Made by a program: the position numbers and the translations under genes. Shown here piece after piece: positions 1-8,400 of a stretch of 64,000 nt of DNA. Source of the stretch: Agarophyton chilense (lineage: Eukaryota; Rhodophyta; Florideophyceae; Gracilariales; Gracilariaceae); assembly GCA_030374765.1 (NCBI GenBank), contig JARGXX010000068.1:2728001-2792000 (forward strand), written 5' to 3'. Under the pieces are notes generated by a model that saw nothing but the letters and a program-made list of their open reading frames with translations, did not search any database and was not told where the DNA came from. Position 1 is the stretch's first letter, and each line of letters starts with the position of its first letter.

Positions 1-1351
1 TTTGTTCAAAATGCGGGGAACCGGATGGTACATGTTCATTTGAATCCAGAGGACACCCACCGTTGTTTTAAATCTTCACCAAAAGAACTTCCTGGTTCGA
101 GAGAATAACTCTGGAATGGACAAGTAGGATAGATAAATCAAGCATTCCATGAGCTAATGTTCCTAGAAACAGCACCGCCATGCCATCCAATGAATATTGG
201 TGCCTTCTCAAAAAGAGGCTATCACTGTTTATATTTTTACCCAATGTTTGAATCTGTACAAAATTCAGGGATGTGTCTTTCACAGACTCCCACTTTAAAG
301 AAAATCCAGCAGACTTATATTAGGGTGTGAAGAGAGAAGTGAAATATGTAAACTGCTGATTCAGCGAGGACCAAACGTTTTTTTTATTTTTATTACAGAT
401 CCGTTCAGGAGTGGGCAGTATTGAGGAGAACTCGTGTTACACGGTAGAAATCATCACAGCATTCCGGCAAACCATAATCGCAACCAGTTTCCGTGGAAGT
501 GCTGTTGAACGTAGGTGGGATGTTTGCGTCGATGAGCGAAATTGTGACAAGGCAAGCAAGAGTGAAGAGTTGGGTTGTGGGATAGGTGTGCAATTTCCAC
601 TGCTGTGGTAGGCAGTCTCGAGAGGGGGCACGAAATACATTTTGGCAATGAGAAATGGGGTGGCACACGGTGGTAATTGGTTTTCTATTTTGGGGGGAAG
701 GGCAGGGAACGTTGACGGGAATTTTCATTCATGAATTCATTAGGAGCGTGATTCGTGGAAGCGCCACAGGGAAGCGCTTTTTTTGGAGTGGCGGCAAGCG
801 CTTGTCTTTTCCATTCCATTCGATGTGAACTCCCACGCTTCGCTTCGCTTTGCGACTGTAACCTGTATGTGCCCTCTATCACACGACAGCCCGTCGAAAG
901 GGAACGGTTGCGACTGCTGCCTATTGCTACACCAACTGTCCTGTTTGTGCGCACACGCTGTCTCGCCGGACAACGTGAACACAAACGACTGCACTCGACC
1001 GCTGATGTAACCTATCGTTCTCTGTCGCAGCTGTCTCCGGAGAAATCTGTATTCGTATCGCAAACGCTACTGTCTGTTCGAATCCCAAACGCATCAATCA
1101 CCCACGCACATTCTGTGCTCCCTTCAGCCTTTTAGAGCCCCCCCTCCCCCCCCCCCTCCCCATCTCGTGCGAGACAGTCGCGTCATGAACGGCCAGAAGA
1201 AGTTACTGACCGCCTTTTCACCTTCGGCATCCACACTTTGCCAACGTGAGCGTCATCTTCCCCTCCCGCCCGAACCGTCCACACAGTGATCTTTGCTTTC
1301 ATCAACGTTTCCCTTTCTATAACACCTTACCGTTCTTCACCGCCCAACAGC
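1..1351. other. No gene recognised; upstream region of first C2H2 gene
   Basis: I see no convincing gene here. Several short frames exist on both strands, the longest about 126 codons, but none shows a recognisable domain. A cytosine-rich run at about 1138-1160 lies roughly 190 bases upstream of the first zinc-finger start. It resembles the pyrimidine-rich leaders of other genes in this window. The left edge may hold the end of a gene that continues outside. Confidence 0.5.
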
Positions 1352-1969
1352 ATGTCTCACTGTCCCTTCTGCAACACGCACTTCAGATATGAGAGAGAGA
1401 AAGAGATCCATAGATGCTTTGTGGGACAGGTGGTCTCGCCTTCCCTCAGTGAAGATGCTGACGTGCGCAACTCTCTTGTTGCGCCATCATCTTCGAACCA
1501 ACCCGAATGTTCCAACTCAAACGTACACGGTTTAACTGACGTTCGCTGTCGCAGCATTCCGCCACTGACTTGCTCATCAACTCACGCGAGCACGCTTTCT
1601 GTCACCATGAACGGATCGCAGTCTGCAACGTCAGAACATTCCTCACCATCTATGTTACAGTGTTCGATATGTCGCAAGTTCTATGCCACCAAGGCAAGTC
1701 TTTCAAAACATGTGAGATCTATTCACGAAGGAGAGCGATACTTATGTCTAGTGCCGGAATGTCGACAAGAGTTCCGCTCATCATCAGCTCGAAAGACTCA
1801 CTTGGAGAGATCACATGCATGGACACGAAGACTTCGTCTGTCCGCAAGTTCTACTCGTGCGGCAAGGCCTTTCAAATGCGTGGCATGCGGTGCGTCTTTC
1901 ACTGCGCGTCGCGAGCTTACGCGTCATACGAATAAGGCCCATCGATCCGTGGCACCGTCGAATAGGTAA
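1352..1969 (+). CDS. Four-finger C2H2 zinc-finger protein (copy A)
   Basis: This frame encodes 205 residues from the ATG at 1352, which places the first finger at the extreme N-terminus. Finger 1 is a CCHC variant (C4, C7, H20, C22). Fingers 2-4 form a C-terminal cluster: C104/C107/H120/H125, C132/C137/H150/H155 and C176/C179/H192/H197. The linker (about 23-102) is Ser-rich and probably disordered. Such proteins usually bind DNA in the nucleus; no target can be read from the sequence. Finger order and spacing match the gene at 4455-5342, so the two are paralogues. The stop TAA lies inside a perfect splice-donor-like AGGTAAGA, so a spliced longer product cannot be excluded. The upstream in-frame extension to 1286 is less likely because it lacks conserved features. 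Confidence 0.8.
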   Translation: MSHCPFCNTHFRYEREKEIHRCFVGQVVSPSLSEDADVRNSLVAPSSSNQPECSNSNVHGLTDVRCRSIPPLTCSSTHASTLSVTMNGSQSATSEHSSPSMLQCSICRKFYATKASLSKHVRSIHEGERYLCLVPECRQEFRSSSARKTHLERSHAWTRRLRLSASSTRAARPFKCVACGASFTARRELTRHTNKAHRSVAPSNR

Positions 1970-2443
1970 GAATCAGGAGCAGGTGCAAAACATCACGACC
2001 GGGTGGGTCTTACTACTGGACTGTACCGCCTCGGAAGCAGTCACAAATGTGGTCTTGTGTTTAACCCTGGGCTTGAATCTTGCCTGATTGCTTCAGCGGA
2101 TTTATTGCAACCAGAAAAGAATAGAAGACTGCTTACATACTTGTACTGCCTTTCGGTTAACCGGTAAGCAGTGAGGATGCGATTCCGAAACTATGATTAG
2201 AGCGCATGTATCGTGCCCACGTCAGTATTCTTGAAAAGTAATCGAAACTTATCATCCTTTCACCTCGAAGGGCAGCCTGATTCTTCTAGTTTAAGATGAG
2301 TTTGCCGTTAAATCGTATTCTTGAAGGTTTGGAGCGGCTTCCAGTTGATGCTTGTTAGTATAGAATTCACGTGTGGCCGAGGCTTTGTGCTGTCCTCTTC
2401 ATGATTTTTCTCCTTTCCACGTGCTACCGCATGCGTGGAATGC

Positions 2444-2489
2444 CTTGCATGCTGTGGAATGCCTCTCAGGGCGTTCCACAGCATGCAAG
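2444..2489. repeat. Perfect long hairpin / inverted repeat
   Basis: The arms 2444-2459 and 2474-2489 are exact reverse complements over 16 bases. The stem continues inward to about 20 pairs with a single T-G mismatch, leaving a loop of about 6 bases (TCTCAG). The arm core GCATGCTGTGGAA also resembles the preceding GCATGCGTGGAA. It could be a transcription terminator-like or cruciform structure or a small mobile-element end. Nothing in the sequence decides between these. Confidence 0.75.
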
Positions 2490-4128
2490 TGAAATCGAGA
2501 CTGTTTTCTGTGTGCTGGCCTATCTTTTGGTAATTTATGCATTTTGAAAAACCAGTGGCGGGAGGAAGCCTTTCTTACAGTACATGTCGTTCATCCACCC
2601 AGCTTGGGACAAGCCCTTGGAGTTCTTTTACCTTCAAGAAGTCTGTCGCCTCTCACATGGACAACGAAGTACGTTCAGGCCCAAAAACTTAGTTTAGATC
2701 CAAATCTCATTTCTTAACCGCAGCCATATGTTGAAAGCTGAAACCGCAACGCACACCACGTAGCGCGCGAAAGCGTTTTAAAAGCGTCACGAGCATATTT
2801 CCAAATGCACATGAGCTTCAATGTGATAGTTGATCCGATGCTGACAGATTTCGGGCTGACTTCTTGATTGCTGTCCGAAATTGCTCAGAACAATTTACGG
2901 ACAGACGCCAACATCGTCTCTGATACGTATCCTTTATCATGTCCTCGTGACAAACGATCTCTCCGTGTGTCTCACTTCGCTGATCCATGAACCACCACTG
3001 TGTGCGTGGAAGTCGTTCGACAGAGAGATTATGCGTTGGCGTCACAATTATGCGACTCGAACACCAGCACCGCTCAGAGAATGCTGTTGTACTTTGCGTC
3101 GTTCTGTAATCATCATGTGCAGCACATGAGGTGTCTCAATTGGCGAGGACTTTGCGGCAGTGAGCATGTGTTGTAGATATTTGTTCATAGAAATAAGAGT
3201 TTGGTTCATCCGACTTGTATCCGTATCGAACATTTCAGCGGTCATTGGATGCACAATATATCTGTGGCTAGGAGAGGGGCAATAACGCATTTGCAGACCA
3301 CAGGCCCATTTCTGTAGGGCAATGCGGAGCAAGCAGCGGAGCAAGCAACCTTTTCTTAAGATCTTTTCAATTCCAGTCCGCCAGGCGTTGAAAGTTGGCA
3401 AGGATACATAGCGATACACGAGTGTTTGGTTTTGGCACGTACAGTAGTGTGTGGTCTTGGGTGCGAGTGGAACAATAAGATAAAAAAATAGTTGACAGGT
3501 GATTTCTCGGATGAATACGTTTAATTTTTGTCCACAAGACACGTACGTTGGTTGTGATGTTGCAGGCAAAAACAGCAATTCAAGGCTTTGTGTGTCTGCA
3601 AGCGTTTGTTTGCTGCAAAAAAACCCTAAACAAAGCGATTGATTGCGGTTGTTCCTATTGTCGGGAAGCTGACTCCTGCGAACCTAAACCGATTGGTACG
3701 ATGTTCGACAATGATCTAGAGAGTTCGATCAAAAGTGCTCTAGCTAGGACTGGTGAGAGACATGTCTTTCGGAGGTCGGAGAGTATTCGCAGTGCTCACG
3801 TGATGGTGAAAATAGTAAGTAGGGCGCCTTGATTTGAAACTTGGATGCAACCCTTACTTCATCTGATTTGCACCTGAGTTGGCTCGCAATTCTGCATGGT
3901 TTCAGAGCGTGTTATGTTTCCGCCTTGCTGGTGGTAAGTTGTGTGTCCTCCAATCATCATGGACAGAAACCGGAGGAATGGCAACCGATACATACGTGAG
4001 CAGGCATCAGTTGGTGACAGACGTGGTGATGGTGCTTGCGAATGTGCTCAACGCTTGATTCTGGCGGTTGCTGTTCAACCAGAAAACATGGTTTCGTTTT
4101 GCAATATACGGTGCTTCTGCATGCATGC

Positions 4129-4206
4129 CATCACTGCTTTTCCATCACTGCTTTTTCATCACTGCTTTTTCATCACTGCTTTTTCATCACTGCTTTTTCA
4201 TCCCTG
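4129..4206. repeat. 14-base tandem repeat, about five and a half copies
   Basis: The unit CATCACTGCTTTTT begins at 4129, 4143, 4157, 4171 and 4185, with a partial copy from 4199. Copies are nearly identical, which points to recent slippage or unequal exchange. It lies about 250 bases upstream of the second C2H2 gene and is probably non-coding. Confidence 0.9.
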
Positions 4207-4454
4207 CGGTTGGCCAAGGTGATCGGAAAGGTAGCACAGAATCTGAGAGCACAAAAGTATATTCTTAAATGCCTGGGCGATGCGGTATTTAGTGGTGGAC
4301 ATGTTTTTAACGGAGATTGGAGAAGTGCTGACATTATATGACCAGGCGGGAGCGTCTGAAACGCGAGACAATGACGGAGGAGTGGTTGAACAACGCGAGA
4401 AGGGTATTTCTTGCGGATGGATGCACGGATGTGAGCAGTTAAAGGCAATAGGTA

Positions 4455-5342
4455 ATGAGCGGAGAGAAGGTTGCATGCACGAAATGCGGAAAGACATACG
4501 GTTCTGTATCATCTTTAAGAGCGCACAAATGCAGCGTGAACGTGAATGTTTTATCAGGGTCATGGATGAAATACAACTCGAGCGGGAAGAGTGGATCGGG
4601 TCATGCAACGTCATTGGGATCGACAGAGCATAAAGACAATAAAGGTCTTCAGGTGCGGGTGCCGGGGGCAAAGACGCGAACGGGGCGACCGCCACGACGA
4701 ATGCGCCCGGGGGGGAACGCGACGAACAGCACGCCATCGCAAACGACGCAGGGGGAGGCGAGCATGAGGAGCGCGTCGAGCCACAACAGCGGTCGGAAAG
4801 ACAATCTACGACCATGGGACAGGGGGGCACTGTTCGGAGGCAGGACGCCGGTGTGGCAAGGAAGCGAAGGCGGGCAGCTGACGCGACAAACGACGGTTGC
4901 AGTAACGGGGCGGCGCGCGGCGATGATGGACACGAAGAGGGTGAGCGGAAAAACAGGGGCGGAGGCACAACAGAAATGGATATGCAACACGTGCGGCAAA
5001 CGATTTGGACGCAGCGACACGCTACGGCGGCACAAAGAAATGATTCACGGTGAAGGCAACCGAGCCGACGACGACAACGACAACGACGACAACGACGACG
5101 GTGATATACGAGGCGGTGTACAATGCGACGATACGCTCTGCGCCATGCGCTTCGCGTCGCGACAGGCATTACGACGACACCAACGCCAAGTGCACCAACA
5201 AAGCACGCGTGCTTTCGCGTGCGACGTGTGTAGCGCATCATTCCGCTCTCAGGCGCGTTTGACCGATCACAAGAAGAATGCTCACGCGCTGCTTCACGTG
5301 CATGCGCTCTACTCGTTTTCGGATCAGTCCGATCGACGCTGA
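4455..5342 (+). CDS. Four-finger C2H2 zinc-finger protein (copy B)
   Basis: This frame encodes 295 residues from the ATG at 4455. Finger 1 is the same CCHC variant as in the gene at 1352 (C8, C11, H24, C26). Fingers 2-4 are C177/C180/H193/H198, C224/C229/H242/H247 and C256/C259/H272/H277, with the same four-residue gap between the cysteines of finger 3. Between fingers 1 and 2 lies a long basic, Gly/Ser/Arg-rich linker. Between fingers 2 and 3 is an Asp/Asn-rich acidic run (205-217). It probably acts as a nuclear DNA-binding regulator; the target is unknown. The identical finger pattern, same strand and 2.5 kb distance suggest an old tandem duplication whose linkers have diverged. The GC-rich linker looks like typical host coding sequence. 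Confidence 0.8.
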   Translation: MSGEKVACTKCGKTYGSVSSLRAHKCSVNVNVLSGSWMKYNSSGKSGSGHATSLGSTEHKDNKGLQVRVPGAKTRTGRPPRRMRPGGNATNSTPSQTTQGEASMRSASSHNSGRKDNLRPWDRGALFGGRTPVWQGSEGGQLTRQTTVAVTGRRAAMMDTKRVSGKTGAEAQQKWICNTCGKRFGRSDTLRRHKEMIHGEGNRADDDNDNDDNDDGDIRGGVQCDDTLCAMRFASRQALRRHQRQVHQQSTRAFACDVCSASFRSQARLTDHKKNAHALLHVHALYSFSDQSDRR

Positions 5343-5590
5343 GCGCCACGGCGCGCGCGCGTCACGCCATTTCGTCACGTCGTACGTTACCACAGTCACG
5401 AAACGGAAACTGTGATGCGCGTCACGTAACGGCCATGTGCCTCCCTGCTCCGCGCGCCGCGCGCCCTATCGCCGCATCACCGCCACATCATCACGTCCCA
5501 TCTCCAAGCCAGCGCCCTCAAGTAATCTCCATCCTGCCGTACTTAATCCCACTCCCCTTTCTTCTCGACCATCCGTCTCTGCTTTTCTCT

Positions 5591-5648
5591 TTCGCTTCAC
5601 CTTTCGCTTCGCCTTTCGCTTCACTTTTCGCTTCAGCTTTCGCTTCCT
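5591..5648 (+). repeat. 12-base tandem repeat in the kinase leader
   Basis: The core TTCGCTTC recurs at 5591, 5603, 5615, 5627 and 5639, a 12-base period with small changes. It lies within the C/T-rich stretch that ends at the kinase start codon (5672). The reading frame stays open through it, but I take it as untranslated leader because the ATG at 5672 has a strong context (GCCATGG). Confidence 0.85.
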
Positions 5649-5671
5649 TCCCTTCCCCCCCACGCCCCGCC

Positions 5672-7171
5672 ATGGACGTGCTCACCTCCTTGCGTCGCAT
5701 CCTTTCCCCCCGCGACACCGATGCAAAGGAAAACACCATCACCAACGCCCTCCCTTCCGCCGCTCACGTTCCCCCCTACCCACGCAAACGGGCCTCCCCT
5801 CACAAGCGCAAGAACGCCCATGTCGGCTTCCCCGTCGCTTCCACCCACGCCGTGCATGTCGAATCTGACGCCTCTGCCTCCTCCGGATTTCGCGGCCTGC
5901 CCGCTGCTATGGAGACCGAGCTCATCAAACAGGGTCTGTCGCAGGACGACTTCCGCGCCGATCCTGATGCCGCCTTGCGCGCCTTCCAGCTCTACCTCTA
6001 CGGCGCTCCCCCTCCCATCAAGAAGCCGCCCGCTCCCGCTCCCCGCCTCTCTGCCGCGCCCAAGCCCCCTCCGACCATCCCTGTGAAAAAGAAAACAACA
6101 CCCATCAAGAAAGCCCCTGCAAAACCGGCCAAGCAGCTTCCGCCCCGACCGCCAGACAGACGCCCGCCCCCACCACGCGTACCGCCTGTCACTGTGTCCC
6201 CAGCCGCTGCTGTCGCCGCTCCGCCTTCGCAGGCCCCGCGCCCATTCAGAGCCGTCGATCGCCGCACCGTCATGTCCATAGCCCCGGAACGGCCTGTGTA
6301 CATCCACAACAAGGACCCTAGCACAGTGTTCTCTCGCATGAATCAGATTGGACAGGGTGCGTCTGGAAGCGTGTTCGAAGCTCTAACCCATGACGGACGG
6401 AATGTGGCTCTCAAAAAGGTCCAACCGGCTAATAAGACAGAGGCTGATGCCCTGGAAATGGAAATTCGCATGATGTGCTGCACTCGTCATCCCAACCTCA
6501 TCAAATGTCATGAGACCTACCAATACAATGGCTTCTTTTGGATTTCTATGGAATATATGGACGGTGGGTGCCTCACTGATGTGTTGGAAAACTACCAATG
6601 TCTCTCTCAAACCATGGAAGAAGCACACATTGCATATGTGCTTCGAGAAGTGCTTAAAGGGCTCAAATTCATGCATGGTATGAAACGGCTCCATCGCGAT
6701 ATCAAGTCGGACAATGTGCTACTCACGCAGCAAGGCAAATGCAAGCTGGCCGATTTCGGCTTTTGTGCTGAACTCACAGAGGAACGAAAGAAACGCACAA
6801 CTTGTGTGGGCACGCCTTACTGGATGGCACCGGAACTCATTCGTCAGCAAGAGTACCAATACAAGGTGGATTTGTGGAGTGTCGGTATTTTGGCTATTGA
6901 ATGTGCTGAGTGGGAACCGCCACACATGAGTGAAAAACCGCTGCGCGCAATGTTCTTGATAACAACCCAAGCTCCCCCGACCTTGAGAGAACCGGCCAAG
7001 TGGAGCTCTGAATTTGTTGATTTTGTTGCGCAGTGTTTGGTGGTGAACCCAGTCAGAAGAGCTTCTGCCAGCCAGTTGCTGAGTCACCCGTTTTTGAAAC
7101 GCGCGGCGGAAAAAGAAGAAGTGGCGGCTGTGTTTGCGAAGATGCGCGACGAGGTCAGGAATAGTCGCTGA
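5672..7171 (+). CDS. PAK/STE20-type Ser/Thr protein kinase with degenerate CRIB
   Basis: This is a 499-residue kinase. The kinase domain spans about 220-477: glycine loop IGQGASGSVF (226-235), ATP lysine K248, catalytic HRDIKSDN (341-348), DFG (361-363) and the STE20 signature GTPYWMAPE (380-388). T377 matches the activation-loop threonine of PAK1. Upstream, HVGF (50-53) resembles the end of a CRIB motif. The segment from about 72 to 111 (GFRGLP... ending FQLYLYG) resembles the PAK autoinhibitory region. The usual ISxP and F-x-H positions of CRIB are not seen, so binding to Rho-type GTPases is uncertain. A Pro/Lys-rich linker (112-195) could bind SH3-like partners. It probably acts in cytoskeletal or stress signalling in the cytosol. 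I chose the ATG at 5672; an open extension to 5435 is low-complexity leader. Confidence 0.9.
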   Translation: MDVLTSLRRILSPRDTDAKENTITNALPSAAHVPPYPRKRASPHKRKNAHVGFPVASTHAVHVESDASASSGFRGLPAAMETELIKQGLSQDDFRADPDAALRAFQLYLYGAPPPIKKPPAPAPRLSAAPKPPPTIPVKKKTTPIKKAPAKPAKQLPPRPPDRRPPPPRVPPVTVSPAAAVAAPPSQAPRPFRAVDRRTVMSIAPERPVYIHNKDPSTVFSRMNQIGQGASGSVFEALTHDGRNVALKKVQPANKTEADALEMEIRMMCCTRHPNLIKCHETYQYNGFFWISMEYMDGGCLTDVLENYQCLSQTMEEAHIAYVLREVLKGLKFMHGMKRLHRDIKSDNVLLTQQGKCKLADFGFCAELTEERKKRTTCVGTPYWMAPELIRQQEYQYKVDLWSVGILAIECAEWEPPHMSEKPLRAMFLITTQAPPTLREPAKWSSEFVDFVAQCLVVNPVRRASASQLLSHPFLKRAAEKEEVAAVFAKMRDEVRNSR

Positions 7172-7473
7172 GTCGTACCCTGCTTGTGTACCAAAACAAA
7201 CAGCGGGTGCAACCGTAAGCCAATCACTTTCCCTCCGCTCCCCCCGCCGTCCACCACACGTCTTCATCTTACTCGTACCACCTTTTGAACTATCGATATT
7301 CAATCCCTCGCAATACGCCCCCCTGGCCTTCTCTCGCGCAAAACTTACACCCGGCTTCCTTCGCACATAGACTACCATTCTTTTTTCTTCTACCTCTGTA
7401 ACAAAAGACGCATCGATGCAGTACTCGTGTTCATTCGCTTATGAACATATACACGTACGAGTTCACGATGTGA
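7172..7473. other. Shared 3' space between convergent kinase and HAD genes
   Basis: The kinase (+) and the HAD hydrolase (-) run tail to tail, with about 300 bases between stop codons. The space must hold both 3' ends. No further gene is seen. Confidence 0.6.
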
Positions 7474-8400
7474 TTAAAGTACAAACTTGTTAATGGCATC
7501 AGCAACGGCTCCATGATCATTACAACAAACCACATGATGAGCCACATTCATCAATGTTGGAACAGCATTCCCTGTTGCAACAGCCACTCCGGCAACTTGT
7601 AGCATCTCTACGTCGTTCTCCCCATCTCCAACAGCCATGGTACTCTCCTTCGACATATGCAAGTACGACAACAAGTGTTCTAATGCTTTTCCCTTACTTG
7701 CGCCTTTTGGTAAAATCTCCAGAACATCTGGCCGTGCTTGCGTGATGGTCACTACTTCGTTCAGTGAACGGGAAAGTTTGCTCCGAAAACGTCGTATATC
7801 TCCCCCGCTTTCGTCAACCAGCAAAATTTTGTGGATTGGTACTTGTACGGCTTGCTTATCTAAATCAGCTTCTTGCGGTTCAGGTTCGTAAGAAACCATG
7901 AACATATCAGTGTAGACTGACCTCTTGTAGACTAGGACGTTATCCGCAGAGTACAACAAAGGGGTGAGTTGTAGAGGCTTTATCTCACGCAACACATGCA
8001 ATACGTCAAAATTATGAAGAGTTCTCTCGAATATCACCTGTCCATTTGCCTTCACCAACAACCCATTAAGGAATATCCCAGGCATTGAAGGTTGCATTTT
8101 GGTCAAGAAGGAATTTAGAGAATCTCCAAGTGCTTTCAGAGCCCCACTGGCTGATTTTCCGGTGGCTGGAACGAACAGAACACCTGACTCCACAGCTCGC
8201 ATGACCAGAGGTTCATTGTTCGGATGAAGGCGTTTCTTCGAAGTAAGCAGAGTTCCATCGATATCACTGGCTATTACTCGAATGTTTGGGCGGGGTGTGC
8301 GACTGGATGCGTGAATGTCGCAGATGCGTGGTTGTGATAAGCGGCTGAGTCGTGGGGGAGGTGCTAAAAGGCGTTGTACCGGTGGTGGAAGAAAGAGCAT
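7474..8400 (-). CDS. Cof-type HAD-superfamily (IIB) phosphatase, probably organelle-targeted
   Basis: From the ATG at 8400 the product is 308 residues. It carries all HAD motifs: DIDGT with D46 and D48, T80 in PATGKSAS, lysine K236 in PKGASKGKAL, and GDGENDVEML (258-267) with the metal-binding acidic pair. The C-terminal GNAVPTLMNVAHHVV is typical of the Cof subgroup, which hydrolyses small phosphorylated metabolites such as sugar phosphates or flavin-related compounds. The exact substrate cannot be read. The first 38 residues are rich in Arg, Ser, Pro and Leu with no acidic residue before D28, so they look like a plastid or mitochondrial transit peptide. A longer frame to 8679 exists but adds no conserved sequence. 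Confidence 0.88.
   Translation of the reverse strand: MLFLPPPVQRLLAPPPRLSRLSQPRICDIHASSRTPRPNIRVIASDIDGTLLTSKKRLHPNNEPLVMRAVESGVLFVPATGKSASGALKALGDSLNSFLTKMQPSMPGIFLNGLLVKANGQVIFERTLHNFDVLHVLREIKPLQLTPLLYSADNVLVYKRSVYTDMFMVSYEPEPQEADLDKQAVQVPIHKILLVDESGGDIRRFRSKLSRSLNEVVTITQARPDVLEILPKGASKGKALEHLLSYLHMSKESTMAVGDGENDVEMLQVAGVAVATGNAVPTLMNVAHHVVCCNDHGAVADAINKFVL

Larger units (their letters stand above)
1970..4454. other. Intergenic region, no gene recognised
   Basis: This 2.5 kb stretch separates the two C2H2 paralogues. It holds a long hairpin (2444-2489) and a 14-base tandem repeat (4129-4206), both listed separately. A 176-codon frame on the - strand at 3048-3578 has no recognisable domain and mixed composition; I do not call it. 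Confidence 0.5.

Noticed and set aside
1070-1095. tRNA B-box-like GTTCGAATCC
   Set aside because: The flanking bases do not form a T-arm stem and no acceptor or anticodon arm is present.
3048-3578. 176-codon frame on the - strand
   Set aside because: No domain or compositional support; in an intergenic region with many stops around it.
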